Assembly: GCF_003813985.1 (NCBI RefSeq)
Contig: NZ_CP033897.1
Location: 744,001 to 808,000, forward strand
Length of the DNA: 64,000 bases
Direction: 5' to 3'
Origin: Corynebacterium gerontici
GTDB lineage: Bacteria > Actinomycetota > Actinomycetes > Mycobacteriales > Mycobacteriaceae
In this document: piece after piece, positions 21,176-30,284 of the stretch
Layout: every line of letters begins with the position of its first letter
How positions within the stretch are numbered: position 1 is the first letter of the stretch
The notes under the pieces: generated by a model
Database searches by the model: none
The model's input: only the letters and a program-made list of their open reading frames with translations
What the model was told of the DNA's origin: nothing
Made by a program: the position numbers and the translations under genes

Positions 21176-22213
21176 ATGAGTGAAGCAGTTGTCAACACCA
21201 GTGTTCAGCACCGCACCGGCCATATCGAGCTCAACCGCCCCAAGGCGTTGAACTCTCTGAACCAGGAGATGGTGGACATCGTCAACGATGCTCTGCAGTC
21301 CTGGGAGGATGACCCACACATCGAGCAAGTGCTCATCACCTCCACTTCGGAAAAGGGTTTTTGCGCCGGTGGAGATGTCCGCGCCATCCGTGATCTGGAC
21401 ATGGAAGGTCGCCACGAGGAAGGCGACGAGTACTTCGAGCACGAGTACCGGATGAATCTTCACCTCGCCAACTTTCCCAAACCAATTATTTCTATCGCGG
21501 ATGGCGTGGTGATGGGCGGGGGGATCGGCATCAGCGCCCACGGATCTCATCGAGTGGTAACTGAGAAGGCGTTTGCCGCGATGCCAGAGATGCTCATCGG
21601 ATTCATTCCCGACGTGGGCAGCACGAAGATGTTTAGCTCCATGCGAGGCACGAAGGGCTACGAATCTTTGGCGCTGGCAAATTTCCTTTGCCTTACAGCT
21701 TGGCGTATGAATCCCGCGGATATGTTGTGGGCCGGGTACGCTACCCACCTCGTGCCAAGTGATCAGTTGGAAGCTTTCCAACAGTTGCTCATTTCCGACG
21801 GTGTTGACGCTGCTATTGCCGCTTTTGCCACGCAACCGGAGGACGAAGCTCCGCTAAAGAAGCACGAAGCGGCCATCGCCGAGGTTTTTGGCCACGATTC
21901 TTGGGAGGAGATCGCTGCGGCGCTCGAGGCCTGCCGTTACGAGGATTTCAAAGCCATGGTGCAAAGCCACATGGAGCTCGCCTGTCCAACTTCGGTGGTG
22001 GCGGCGGTGGAGCTGCTTCGCGCATCCAACGCGGCACCCGGTCTCGCGGAGGCGCTCGACTTTGAGCTGCGCATGGGCAATTCCCTTCGGCGAACGCCAA
22101 ACTTCGTTGAAGGCGTGCGGGCGGTCTTGGTGGATAAGACCAAGGATCCAAAGTTCGAGCCTTCAACAACCGCGGAGGTTGACGTGCAAGCCTTACGCGC
22201 TGTGCTCGCCTAG
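21176..22213 (+). CDS. Enoyl-CoA hydratase/isomerase family, likely 3-hydroxyisobutyryl-CoA hydrolase
   Basis: Crotonase-fold enzyme of 345 aa. The length and sequence ALNSLNQEMV, FCAGGDVRAI, ADGVVMGGGIGISAHGSHRVVTEKAFAAMPE followed by IGFIPDVGST are the pattern of HIBYL-CoA hydrolases of valine breakdown, which are longer than plain hydratases. The oxyanion-hole GGD and MGGGIG are intact. GTG 21170 is an alternative start; the GAGGTGA at 21151 fits it slightly better. The stop overlaps the convergent HAD gene stop (CTAG). Confidence 0.82.
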   Translation: MSEAVVNTSVQHRTGHIELNRPKALNSLNQEMVDIVNDALQSWEDDPHIEQVLITSTSEKGFCAGGDVRAIRDLDMEGRHEEGDEYFEHEYRMNLHLANFPKPIISIADGVVMGGGIGISAHGSHRVVTEKAFAAMPEMLIGFIPDVGSTKMFSSMRGTKGYESLALANFLCLTAWRMNPADMLWAGYATHLVPSDQLEAFQQLLISDGVDAAIAAFATQPEDEAPLKKHEAAIAEVFGHDSWEEIAAALEACRYEDFKAMVQSHMELACPTSVVAAVELLRASNAAPGLAEALDFELRMGNSLRRTPNFVEGVRAVLVDKTKDPKFEPSTTAEVDVQALRAVLA

Positions 22214-23025
22214 ACCTGTTTCAGCTTTTCGACGATCCCACGCAGCACCTGCACGACGCCTTCATCTTCGTTGCTGGGTGCGATGAAATCTGCGATCGCC
22301 TTGATGCGGGGATGGGCGTTGTCCATGGCGTAAGACACGCCCGCGGCTTCCAGCAATTGCAGGTCGTTGAGGTAATCGCCGAAAGCGATGGTGCGTTCCA
22401 TGGGAACCTCCAGGGCATTGGCGAGGTTGCGCAATGCGGTGCCCTTGCTCGCTTTCGAGCTCATAATGTCAACCCAGTTAGCGCCGGATACCACCACGTC
22501 GAGGTGTTCGGCGGCCTCCCGAAGAGCTGGCGCTGCCTCGTCTTCGGCGCTGCCGAAGGTGAAGACGGCGAGCTTGACCACCTGATCGTTGACGTGCTCG
22601 TGGAGGTCTTCAATGATGTCCATGCGCGCATAATAGGGCTGACATTGAGCTAGGAACGCAGGATCGGTGCGCGAAACGAAGGCGCCATCGCTGCGACACA
22701 GCACCAAACCCCAGTCCTGATCTGGGTGTTGATCAATAACATCGATCACTGCGTGGGCTCGTTCCGCTTCGACGGTCGTGGTGGAAATGACCTCGTCACC
22801 ATGGAACACCACAGTGCCGTTCTCGGCGATCACGCTCATGGGTTGCCCAGCAGGGGCGAATTGTTCCAGCAGAGTGAACAACTGGCGTCCGCTGGCTGGG
22901 GCTACTACCACGCCGTGGGAATGCAGATCCTTCAGCACGGGCCAGAAGGATTCGGGAATCGCCCGATGCTCGTTGAGTAGGGTGCCATCCATATCGATGG
23001 CAATGACGTAGGGAATATCGCTCAT
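22210..23025 (-). CDS. HAD-superfamily (Cof-type) phosphatase
   Basis: Protein of 271 aa. Motif I is IAIDMDGTLLN at residues 8-18, and motif III/IV is TIAFGDYLNDLQLLEAAG with the preceding Lys in SSKASKGTALRNLA. The cap insertion between them is Cof/SupH type. It likely dephosphorylates sugar phosphates or flavin precursors; the substrate is not predictable. It starts 3 bp after the upstream gene on the same strand, so both are probably co-transcribed. A CGTCGAAAAGC copy (22224) forms its C-terminal V-E-K-L. Confidence 0.86.
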   Translation of the reverse strand: MSDIPYVIAIDMDGTLLNEHRAIPESFWPVLKDLHSHGVVVAPASGRQLFTLLEQFAPAGQPMSVIAENGTVVFHGDEVISTTTVEAERAHAVIDVIDQHPDQDWGLVLCRSDGAFVSRTDPAFLAQCQPYYARMDIIEDLHEHVNDQVVKLAVFTFGSAEDEAAPALREAAEHLDVVVSGANWVDIMSSKASKGTALRNLANALEVPMERTIAFGDYLNDLQLLEAAGVSYAMDNAHPRIKAIADFIAPSNEDEGVVQVLRGIVEKLKQV

Positions 23026-23027
23026 GT

Positions 23028-24224
23028 TTATGCACCCATCCGATACGCGTCGTGAACTCCGATTATTCGGGAACCTTCAAAAGAAATGATCAATCGACCA
23101 TCGCTGCACTCAAGCTCTGCTGTGTGCTGATCGGTGGCGATAAGCCGGGCATTGCGCTGGCGGGCATAGAAGTCCAGACTTCGGCGAGCATTGACGTGCT
23201 CCGGTGTTGTCACGTTCAAGGTTGCCATGGCTGCTGCTTTGCTGAGCGGAGGCAGGACGGCATCGCCGCCGAAGATCAAGATTCCAATGGTGTTGGCGTC
23301 GAGCTGACAAAAGGCGTGGGTCCACTGGCGCAAGATGGGTTTCGCGGCGGATTCAAGGCGCAAGTGCTGTGCCTCCTCAACGCTCCACTCTGGGCGCAAA
23401 AGCGCGGCAATGCCGTGCTCCATGGCGAATTGCTGCACCGATTGAACTGCTGGATGGTGCGCCTGTTCCTGCCATTGAAAACGGAACCGTCCCTCGCGGA
23501 TGGTGGCGATCAGCAGAGCTGGGCCAAAGGGGGTGGTATTGCTCTTGGGGTCGAATGCGATGATCTCGGGGTTGCCCAGACCTTCATAAAACAGCTGATG
23601 TTCGCAGGAGGTGAAGAAGGCGTCGGAGAGGACGTCGAAAAGCTGCATGCTGCCGACGATGGCTGCGTTATTGAGATCGACTGACACACGTTGTTCAGCG
23701 TCTGCCAAGGTGACGATGTTGGCTTCTTGCTCGAATTGTAGATTTCGTTCGGCGGCGAAGGCCATGAGCGCCCGCTCGGTGTCTTGTAAGGTTGGGACGC
23801 TCCCCAGCCCAACCGTCAAAGCTGTCTTCAGAGGCAACCGGGGGAGAGGCTCTTGCAACACCACCAGATCAAAGGTGCTGTCGGCCAAAGGAACGAAATA
23901 CGCCGGCCCGTTGCCGTTGAGCGTGCGGGCAGCGCTGACGAGGGCATCGCTGCCTTCTTGCACTCCACGTAGTTCCGGAACGTCGAAGGTGAACTCTTGG
24001 CACCATGTCCATGATTGCTCACGAATATGTGCGCTGGTGACGGCGAAGAAGGTGTGGAGCTGGGACCCGGAACGGATTTGCACCTGGTAGCCGCCGGGAA
24101 CCGGGTTGAAAGCAATGTCCTTGATGGGGCCACAGGACTGCTGGAGAGCGTAGCTTGCTGCGGCTTGTGCGATGGCACCGTCGACAAGCACCTCCGAAAG
24201 TGAGGTGGGGGCGGGTAATTCCAT
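23028..24224 (-). CDS. Hypothetical cytosolic protein, possibly two-repeat DUF6882-like
   Basis: 398 aa, no signal peptide or membrane span. The first half has FFAVTSAHIREQSWTWCQEF and the second half another Trp-rich FRFQWQEQAHHPAVQSV segment, hinting at an internal repeat. The resemblance to DUF6882-type proteins is an impression only. ATG 24224 is supported by GAAGGAG at ideal spacing. It precedes the HAD gene by 2 bp, so the pair forms an operon. A CGTCGAAAAGC copy lies at 23633-23643. Function unknown. Confidence 0.6.
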   Translation of the reverse strand: MELPAPTSLSEVLVDGAIAQAAASYALQQSCGPIKDIAFNPVPGGYQVQIRSGSQLHTFFAVTSAHIREQSWTWCQEFTFDVPELRGVQEGSDALVSAARTLNGNGPAYFVPLADSTFDLVVLQEPLPRLPLKTALTVGLGSVPTLQDTERALMAFAAERNLQFEQEANIVTLADAEQRVSVDLNNAAIVGSMQLFDVLSDAFFTSCEHQLFYEGLGNPEIIAFDPKSNTTPFGPALLIATIREGRFRFQWQEQAHHPAVQSVQQFAMEHGIAALLRPEWSVEEAQHLRLESAAKPILRQWTHAFCQLDANTIGILIFGGDAVLPPLSKAAAMATLNVTTPEHVNARRSLDFYARQRNARLIATDQHTAELECSDGRLIISFEGSRIIGVHDAYRMGA

Positions 24225-24324
24225 AGCGCTCCTTCTTCCAATTATCACGAATCAGCTCCAGCGTAGCGCCGGATGATAGCTGAGTTGGCCTCCGCATAGG
24301 AAAAGAAATGCTAAGGTGCCAAAA

Positions 24325-25101
24325 ATGCCCTATACACTCGCTCACCCACTTGCGGTTGCACCCTTGTCGCGAGCAAAAGGTTTCGCATGGTTTCTTACGG
24401 CAGCGCTGGTCTGCGGATCCTTGGCACCCGATGCTGTGATGTTTATCAATCCCTTCATCACCATGCCGTGGACCTACGACGACGCCCACAGTTGGTGGGG
24501 AGTGTTCATCATCGATCTCCCCATCGCGTACTTGTTGTGGATGACGTGGGCGTTTTTGGTTGCCCCGGGCTATCGGATTTGCGCGCCCCGATGGTTGGCC
24601 CTGCGGCTTCCCGAGTACACCCCGCCCAATAAGCAGCGCGCTATCCGTGCCGTCCCCTCGGCACTCATTGGCATTGCAACGCACCTGTTGTGGGATTCCT
24701 TCACGCATGCGGGATATCCTCTGACCGACCCCGGCGGTCTGCTCGACCGAACTGTTGCGGGGTTTTCGCTATTCCGGCTCTTGCAGCACGGATCCTCGCT
24801 GCTTGGGCTCGTGGGGGTTGTGGTGTGGTTATACCTGAAACTTAGGAAGAAGAAGCGCGGCCAGGCCTTCGGACGTGCGCTGATTTGGCCGTGGGTGATG
24901 CCGCTGGCGGCGGGGCTCCTTGCTCCCCTCTACCTCATTGCGCAGCAGAATCTGCAACATCCGAAGGTGGTACTACTTGCGTTGGTGAACACTGCCACCG
25001 GCACCGTCAGCGGCGTGGTGATCGCATCCGCCTTCAGCGCAGCGCTCGTGCTTTTGAGTCGTGGATCGACCGCTTCACGAATGGTGAGCGCTACAGAATA
25101 A
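24325..25101 (+). CDS. DUF4184 family membrane protein
   Basis: Protein of 258 aa beginning MPYTLAHPLAVAPL, the hallmark of DUF4184, followed by GSLAPDAVMFI and ATHLLWDSFTHAGYPL, conserved His/Asp-containing segments in membrane helices that resemble YdjM/metal-dependent membrane hydrolases. About six spans. ATG 24325 is used; GTG 24316 is in frame. Role unknown. It is divergent from the 23-kb operon and upstream of the riboswitch. Confidence 0.78.
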   Translation: MPYTLAHPLAVAPLSRAKGFAWFLTAALVCGSLAPDAVMFINPFITMPWTYDDAHSWWGVFIIDLPIAYLLWMTWAFLVAPGYRICAPRWLALRLPEYTPPNKQRAIRAVPSALIGIATHLLWDSFTHAGYPLTDPGGLLDRTVAGFSLFRLLQHGSSLLGLVGVVVWLYLKLRKKKRGQAFGRALIWPWVMPLAAGLLAPLYLIAQQNLQHPKVVLLALVNTATGTVSGVVIASAFSAALVLLSRGSTASRMVSATE

Positions 25102-25134
25102 TTGGTGCTGTTGAGCTTCTGATATACTAGGGCA

Positions 25135-25311
25135 CGAGTGTGTGCAGGTGCACGGGAATGTCGGTGAGAATCCGGCAGCGGACCCCGCCACTGTATTCGT
25201 AAAACTTTGGGCTGTGGTGCTGTCACTGAACAAGATGATTGCTTTGGGAAGGCAGTGCCGTGATGAGCCAACGATGAGCCAGGAGACCGACCTGCGCGCA
25301 CCCCAAAAAGG
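25135..25311 (+). ncRNA. Cobalamin (B12) riboswitch controlling cbiMNQO
   Basis: The conserved core is easy to see: GGTGAGAATCC (25163-25173), CCCCGCCACTGTA (25183-25195), and the B12 box around GAGCCAGGAGACC (25275-25287) followed by CCTGC, which can pair with GCAGGT near the 5' end. A TATACT -10 lies just upstream (25123-25128). Downstream, GCATCCG/CGGATGC (25322-25343) forms a hairpin with no T-run before the cbiM ribosome site, suggesting translational control. Adenosylcobalamin should lower expression of the cobalt importer. Confidence 0.92.
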
Positions 25312-25369
25312 ATTCAGCCTTGCATCCGCGGGGATTCGGATGCCGAGCAAAAGAAAAGAGAACACCGGA

Positions 25370-26059
25370 ATGCATATCGCAGAAGGATTCTTGCCACTAA
25401 GCCACTGCGTGGCGTGGGGTGCTGTTGCCACCCCCTTCGTTGTCCACGGTGCCAGGGCGATCAAAATTCAACTCAAAGAGCAGCCGGGCAGCGGCATGTT
25501 GCTTGGGGCCGCGGGTGCGTTCACCTTCGTGCTCAGTGCTCTGAAGATGCCGTCGTTTACCGGATCGTCCTCTCACCCCACCGGCACCGGCTTGGGGGCG
25601 GTGCTGTTTCGTCCGCCGGTCATGGCACTCCTGGGATCAATCGTGCTGTTGTTCCAGGCATTGCTTTTGGCTCACGGCGGCATCACCACTTTGGGTGCCA
25701 ATATCTTCTCCATGGCGATTGTGGGGCCTTGGGTCGGGTACGGGGCGTGGAAGCTCACCAGAAAGTGGGGCGTATCCGCCGAAGTAGGCGTGTTTTTTGC
25801 GGCGTTGTTCGCTGATCTTTCCACGTACGTGGTGACGGCTACGCAATTGGCGGCGGCACACCACGATGCTGGTTTCTTCAACGCATGGATCACCTTCCTG
25901 GGGCTGTATGCCCCAACGCAGTTGCCGATTGCTGCAGCCGAAGGCATCGTCACGGTACTGATCTTCCGGGCACTCAGCACTATTGCACTCAATGATCTGT
26001 TGCGTCTTGGTGTGCTGGACACAGAACGCAAGGTTGAAGCAGAGGTGGTGGGATCATGA
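25370..26059 (+). CDS. cbiM: Cobalt ECF transporter, substrate-binding membrane subunit
   Basis: S-component of the CbiMNQO cobalt importer. The mature N-terminus MHIAEGFLP places His2 for metal binding, as in all CbiM. 229 aa, about six spans, with [15 protein letters not shown] and [13 protein letters not shown] as family blocks. The frame is open further upstream through the riboswitch, but ATG 25370 fits the invariant N-terminus. It overlaps cbiN by 4 bp. Confidence 0.95.
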   Translation: MHIAEGFLPLSHCVAWGAVATPFVVHGARAIKIQLKEQPGSGMLLGAAGAFTFVLSALKMPSFTGSSSHPTGTGLGAVLFRPPVMALLGSIVLLFQALLLAHGGITTLGANIFSMAIVGPWVGYGAWKLTRKWGVSAEVGVFFAALFADLSTYVVTATQLAAAHHDAGFFNAWITFLGLYAPTQLPIAAAEGIVTVLIFRALSTIALNDLLRLGVLDTERKVEAEVVGS

Positions 26060-26367
26060 AGAAGATTCCTTCGTGGGCTTTGGTCATCTTGACTTTCCTG
26101 TTGCTCAGCGCTCCCATGCTGGTGAACAGCGGATCCAATGTCGATGAGCCCTTCGCCGGTACCGACGCTGCTGCGGAGACGCTGGTGGAAGACGCAAACC
26201 CTGGCTACGAGTCCTGGTTCAGCCCACTGGTGGGGGAGCTTCCCGCCGAGGTGGAGTCGGGCCTTTTTGCACTCCAAGCAGCGTTGGGCGCAGGTTTGTT
26301 GGGCTACGTGCTCGGCGCCTACCGAGAGCGCAACCGCAACGAACTCGAAGAAACTCGGAAGAGTTAA
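26056..26367 (+). CDS. cbiN: Cobalt transport protein CbiN
   Basis: Small auxiliary membrane subunit of 103 aa with two spans (residues 8-24 and 75-92) and the extracellular [26 protein letters not shown] segment typical of CbiN between them. It is needed with CbiM for Co2+ loading. The ATG overlaps the cbiM stop; its TAA abuts the TTG start of cbiQ with no gap. Confidence 0.92.
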   Translation: MKKIPSWALVILTFLLLSAPMLVNSGSNVDEPFAGTDAAAETLVEDANPGYESWFSPLVGELPAEVESGLFALQAALGAGLLGYVLGAYRERNRNELEETRKS

Positions 26368-27108
26368 TTGAATCCCCTCGAGCGTGCCGCGGCGCGCAGT
26401 GCCTGGGCCACCCGGCATGTGACGGAAAAAGCTGTGCTCCTGTTGGGCCTGGTGGTAGTGTGCGTCGCGGTGCCGGTGGGGTGGGTTTCGTGCTTAATTG
26501 CAGCAACGTTGCTCTGGGTGGTGATCGCGGCGAACGTGCCGTTTCGGCTCCTCCTCGCTCTGCTGCTCGCCCCGATGATGTTCATTCTGCTGAGTCTGGT
26601 GCCGCTTACGGTAGTGATATCACCCGAAGGCTTGGTGTGGGTTCCTGACGGCCCATCAACGGCTGTAATGGTGTTTATTCGTTCGATGCTGGCAACCACG
26701 GCCACCATCCTGTTCTCGCTGACCACCCCAATGCCGGAGATTTTTCGTTGGCTGCGTTCCATCGGGGTGCCGCAATATCTGGTGCATGTTCTTTCGCTGA
26801 CGTACACCATGACGTCGACGTTGCTCACTACTGCTCGCACCATGTGGGAGTCTCAAGCGATGCGTTTGGGGCACAGCAATCGCAGGCGTTGGATTCGTTC
26901 ACTTGCTGATCAGGCGGCGAGCCTTTTCGTGCATGCTTTTTCGCGGGCTCGTCGGCTACAGGAAGGCTTGGAATTACGCGCCGAGGCGGGATCGATGCTG
27001 GTGCTGAGCCACACCCCTACGCTTCGTAAATCTTTCGTGGTGGGAAGTGTGGCATGGTTGGGATTGCTCACTGCTCTTGCTGTAAGGGGGTTACCATGGG
27101 TGCACTAA
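26368..27108 (+). CDS. cbiQ: Cobalt ECF transporter transmembrane subunit CbiQ
   Basis: T-component of 246 aa. Hydrophobic segments fill residues 22-130, and the C-terminal cytoplasmic helices carry the coupling signature blocks around SQAMRLGHSNRRRW and SRARRLQEGLELRA (Ala-Arg-Gly-like motifs contacting CbiO). The start is TTG directly after the cbiN stop, with GGAAGAG upstream. Its end overlaps cbiO by 13 bp. Confidence 0.9.
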   Translation: MNPLERAAARSAWATRHVTEKAVLLLGLVVVCVAVPVGWVSCLIAATLLWVVIAANVPFRLLLALLLAPMMFILLSLVPLTVVISPEGLVWVPDGPSTAVMVFIRSMLATTATILFSLTTPMPEIFRWLRSIGVPQYLVHVLSLTYTMTSTLLTTARTMWESQAMRLGHSNRRRWIRSLADQAASLFVHAFSRARRLQEGLELRAEAGSMLVLSHTPTLRKSFVVGSVAWLGLLTALAVRGLPWVH

Positions 27109-27875
27109 TCGAGGCCGAATATCTGCATTTTCAGCGTGAGGATCGCACCATACTTCGAGATGTATCGCTGACCTTGCGCCCGGGCGAACGCGTCGCGTTG
27201 CTGGGGGCAAATGGGGTGGGTAAGTCCACGCTGATGCGCATGCTCGCCGGTGCCTGGCAACCAAGCGCGGGGAGGGTGCTTGTCGACGCCCGCCCGGTTC
27301 AATACAACCGCAAGGGAAGGGATCGGGTGCGCCAGCGGGTACAGATGGTGCTCCAGGAGCCGGACGATCAAATCTTCGCCACCAGCGTTGCAGCGGATGT
27401 GTCCTATGGGCCGATGAATCTGGGTCTGGATGAGGCTGAGGTGCGCAAGCGAGTAGAGGACGCGCTTGAAGCGACGGGCATTCAAGCATTAGCTCAGCGG
27501 GTCCCACACCAGCTTTCATTCGGTCAGCGAAAGCGAGTAGCGCTCGCTGGTGCGTTGGCGATGCACCCCGCTGCACTGCTGCTCGATGAACCCACCGCCG
27601 GCCTGGATCCACGCGGGACCGAGCAACTTCTGGCCGTGCTCGAGCGTCTATCCGAGCAAGGCACCGCGCTGCTGTTCGCTACCCACGACGTCAATGCCGC
27701 GGTCACGCTGGCGCAAAGAATCATCGTCTTGGTGGATGGTCGTGCACATGAAGGGGGCATTCACATGCTCACCGATGAAGCATTTGTGGAGCACGCGGGG
27801 CTCGCGCTGCCTTGGGCGCCGCTGGTGAGCCAAAAACTCGGCCGGAATATCACAACGCCCCGCGACTTGCTGTGA
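27096..27875 (+). CDS. cbiO: Cobalt ECF transporter ATPase CbiO
   Basis: ABC ATPase of 259 aa that powers cobalt uptake. Walker A is GANGVGKST, the Q-loop region VLQEPDDQIF is characteristic of ECF ATPases, the signature is LSFGQRKRVALAG, Walker B is LLLDEPTAGLD, and the H-loop is FATHDV. ATG 27096 has a GGGGG site and lies inside cbiQ. The last codons are part of a strong hairpin (27855-27894) that may end the operon. Confidence 0.94.
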   Translation: MGALIEAEYLHFQREDRTILRDVSLTLRPGERVALLGANGVGKSTLMRMLAGAWQPSAGRVLVDARPVQYNRKGRDRVRQRVQMVLQEPDDQIFATSVAADVSYGPMNLGLDEAEVRKRVEDALEATGIQALAQRVPHQLSFGQRKRVALAGALAMHPAALLLDEPTAGLDPRGTEQLLAVLERLSEQGTALLFATHDVNAAVTLAQRIIVLVDGRAHEGGIHMLTDEAFVEHAGLALPWAPLVSQKLGRNITTPRDLL

Positions 27876-27894
27876 CGCAAGTGGTGCGGGGCGT
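27855..27894. terminator. Hairpin between convergent cbiO and gapB
   Basis: Outer arms ACGCCCCGC/GCGGGGCGT plus inner ACTTGC/GCAAGT form a long stem that overlaps the cbiO stop. There is no T-run. A CGTCGAAAAGC copy (27899-27909) lies immediately beyond, next to the gapB stop. Confidence 0.55.
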
Positions 27895-27909
27895 GGGGCG
27901 TCGAAAAGC

Positions 27910-29340
27910 TTAGAGCTCGGCCGAGGGAACACGCTTTGGCAGCACGAGCGGACGTGCGCCGGCAACTTCCTCCACGATGCGGATGACCTGGTTGGAGTAG
28001 CCGAACTCATTGTCGTACCAGACGTACAGCACCAGGTGCTTGCCCTCGGCGATCGTGGCGAGGCCGTCGACGATCCCCGCGTGGGTGGTGCCGATGAAAT
28101 CGGAGGACACAACCTCGGGGGAGTGGATGTAGGTGATCTGCTGGCGCAGGTCGGAGTGTAGCGCCACGCGATCCATCAGGGAGTTCACCTCCTCGCGGGT
28201 GACCTCCTTTTCCAGGGTGAGGTTGAGCACCGCCATGGACACGTCCGGGGTGGGCACTCGGATGGCGTTGCCCGTGAGCTTGCCGTGGAGTTCCGGCAGA
28301 GCCTTGGACACGGCTCTTGCTGCGCCAGTTTCAGTGAGCACCATGTTCAGCCCGGCCGCACGGCCGCGGCGCTCGCCCTTGTGGAAGTTGTCGATCAGGT
28401 TCTGGTCGTTAGTGAAGGAGTGCACCGTTTCCACGTGGCCGTGCTCGATGCCGTAGTGGTCGTTGATCACCTTCAGGGTGGGGGTGATGCCGTTGGTGGT
28501 GCAGGAAGCTGCGGTGATGATCTGATCGTCTTCGTTGATGTCGCCGTGGTTGATGCCGTAGACGATATTCTTCAGGTCGCCCTTGCCTGGGGCGGTGAGC
28601 ACAACGCGCTTGACGCCCTTGGACTTCAGGTGCTGGGACAGGCCTTCGCGATCGCGCCAACGGCCAGTATTATCCACGACCACCGCGTCATTGATGCCGT
28701 AGGCGGTGTAGTCCACCGAGGCGGGATCGTTTGAGTAGATCACCTGGATCTTGGTGCCGTTTGCCCAGATTACATCGTTTTCTTCATCCACGGTGATGGT
28801 GCCGTTGAATGCGCCGTGGACGGAATCGCGACGCAGCAAGGAGGCGCGCTTCACCAGATCCTTTTCGCCATTCTTGCGCACCACCACGGCGCGCAGGCGT
28901 ACTCCACCGTAGGCTGCCTCGCGCTGGATGAGGATGCGTGCGAGGAGGCGGCCAATGCGGCCGAAGCCGTAGAGCACCACATCGGTGGATTCCATTTGCT
29001 GCTCGGTGCCCAGGACTTCTGCCAGTTCCTCGCGCAAGAAGGCGTCAAGATCGCCGCCCTTTTCGCGATGCGCCACGGTGAGGCGTCCGAGATCGATGGA
29101 GGCGGTGCCGAGGTCGAGCTTGCTCAACGCTTCCAATACCGGAAGGGTATCGGAAGGTGAAAGTTCCTCTTCTGTTGCAAGGCGTGAGTAGCGATGCGCC
29201 TTAATGATGTCGATATCAGTGACGTCGATGAGCAAACGACCGAACACCGAAACCACCACGTTGTTGTTGCGATGGAGCTGGTGAATGCGGGGAAGCATGC
29301 GGCCTGCGGATTCGATCTTGTCGTTCCAGTCCTGTGCCAT
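27910..29340 (-). CDS. gapB: Glyceraldehyde-3-phosphate dehydrogenase, GapB type with N-terminal extension
   Basis: 476 aa, much longer than the usual ~335. A ~120-residue N-terminal extension precedes the Rossmann motif VLYGFGRIGRLLAR; this long form matches C. glutamicum GapB, the gluconeogenic NADP-using enzyme. The catalytic ASCTTNGITP (Cys near residue 279) and the C-terminal WYDNEFGYSNQ are intact. ATG 29340 (MAQDWND) is chosen; the open frame continues to 29664 but lacks coding character there. Upstream, CCCGCA GTTCT TGCGGG (29421-29437) is a possible operator, and one CGTCGAAAAGC copy is at 29473. Confidence 0.93.
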   Translation of the reverse strand: MAQDWNDKIESAGRMLPRIHQLHRNNNVVVSVFGRLLIDVTDIDIIKAHRYSRLATEEELSPSDTLPVLEALSKLDLGTASIDLGRLTVAHREKGGDLDAFLREELAEVLGTEQQMESTDVVLYGFGRIGRLLARILIQREAAYGGVRLRAVVVRKNGEKDLVKRASLLRRDSVHGAFNGTITVDEENDVIWANGTKIQVIYSNDPASVDYTAYGINDAVVVDNTGRWRDREGLSQHLKSKGVKRVVLTAPGKGDLKNIVYGINHGDINEDDQIITAASCTTNGITPTLKVINDHYGIEHGHVETVHSFTNDQNLIDNFHKGERRGRAAGLNMVLTETGAARAVSKALPELHGKLTGNAIRVPTPDVSMAVLNLTLEKEVTREEVNSLMDRVALHSDLRQQITYIHSPEVVSSDFIGTTHAGIVDGLATIAEGKHLVLYVWYDNEFGYSNQVIRIVEEVAGARPLVLPKRVPSAEL

Positions 29341-29565
29341 GTGAAAGCGCCTGTCCTTTGTAAGCGATTGAAAGCTTGCGGGAGGGTAGCCCCGCTGATA
29401 CCCCCATCTATCGTAGTAACCCCGCAGTTCTTGCGGGCAAGTTTCGTGATCCGGGGGTACCCAAACCTGGAAGCTTTTCGACGCCACGTCGCCGCTATTT
29501 CCCCGGCGTTGAAACGGGTAGTCTGTGGCAAGACATTCCCCGGCTGAAAGTGAAGGTGTGCCTGC

Positions 29566-30222
29566 GTGTTTCATGCAGTGAGCTATGCATTGCTCGACTC
29601 CATCAACGTGCTGCTCATCGGCGTGATTGTGGCAATCGGGGTGGTGTTGCCGGCGGGCGGGCACTACGGGCGGATCGTGGCGCGCCTGATTGTTGGCGAT
29701 TGGTTGGGCGTTTTTGTCACTTCAGTTCCGGTGCTGCTGCTCTTTGATTCCATCGGCGCGCCCATTCGGCGAGCCATCGAATCCTCTTGGTTTGGTGTGG
29801 TTTTGATCCTGGTGGGAGTCTTGAGTGCTGTGCTGACGTGGCGAAGCGGAGGTGATTCCAGTGCCATTGTGGGGCGGGTGATGCGCTGGTTGCGCGAGCC
29901 GAGTGCTCGAACAGCAGGCGTAGGTTTTGTGCTCGGGGCTGTGCAGTCGCTGACTTCGGTGCCCTTCTATATCGGACTAGGTTTTTTGAGCGTTGGTGGA
30001 TTGAGCGTGCTGCTGCGCTATTCGGCTCTGGTGCTATATGCCTCGCTGGCATTGAGTCTGCCATTTTTGAGCGCTTTCGCTGTCGCTTTTGTTCGCGCGC
30101 GCCCGCGAAGTGCGGCTGGTAGGGCTTTTGCTTGGGCGAGGGATCACAGTGAGCAGATGTCTGCCGGTGCTGGCTACTTTGTCGCGGTAATTTTGGTGCT
30201 GATCGGCGTGGGGCACCTATAG
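29566..30222 (+). CDS. LysE/CadD-like small membrane transporter
   Basis: 218 aa with about six hydrophobic spans: LLDSINVLLIGVIVAIGVVLP, WLGVFVTSVPVLLLFDSIG, FGVVLILVGVLSAVL and GYFVAVILVLIGVG. This is the 3+3 layout of LysE, GAP or CadD-like exporters. No substrate motif was recognised. GTG 29566 has GAAGGTG upstream. It is divergent from gapB; a LexA-like box begins 4 bp after its stop. Confidence 0.62.
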   Translation: MFHAVSYALLDSINVLLIGVIVAIGVVLPAGGHYGRIVARLIVGDWLGVFVTSVPVLLLFDSIGAPIRRAIESSWFGVVLILVGVLSAVLTWRSGGDSSAIVGRVMRWLREPSARTAGVGFVLGAVQSLTSVPFYIGLGFLSVGGLSVLLRYSALVLYASLALSLPFLSAFAVAFVRARPRSAAGRAFAWARDHSEQMSAGAGYFVAVILVLIGVGHL

Positions 30223-30226
30223 GGAA

Positions 30227-30242
30227 TCGAACATTTGTTCGT
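30227..30242. promoter_or_regulatory. LexA-type SOS box
   Basis: TCGAACATTTGTTCGT matches the actinobacterial LexA palindrome TCGAA(A/C)ANNTGTTCGA at all but the last base. It lies 31 bp before the -10-like TATATT of the DUF222-HNH gene. Binding is inferred from motif quality and position. Confidence 0.72.
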
Positions 30243-30272
30243 GCAGCGGAGAGCGTCTCGGGGGTGGGTTGT

Positions 30273-30284
30273 TATATTGCACAT
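30273..30284 (+). promoter_or_regulatory. -10 element and possible leaderless start
   Basis: TATATT at 30273-30278 is only six bases before ATG 30285. With a transcription start at or near the A of ATG, the message would be leaderless. No ribosome site is visible upstream. No good -35 is seen, which fits an activated or derepressed promoter. Confidence 0.5.

Noticed and set aside
25142..25369. Extended N-terminus of cbiM
   Set aside because: It is the riboswitch read as protein; CbiM must start MHIAEG.
29341..29664. Longer GapB start at 29664
   Set aside because: The added residues are not coding-like and would cover the divergent promoter; 476 aa already matches the long GapB form.
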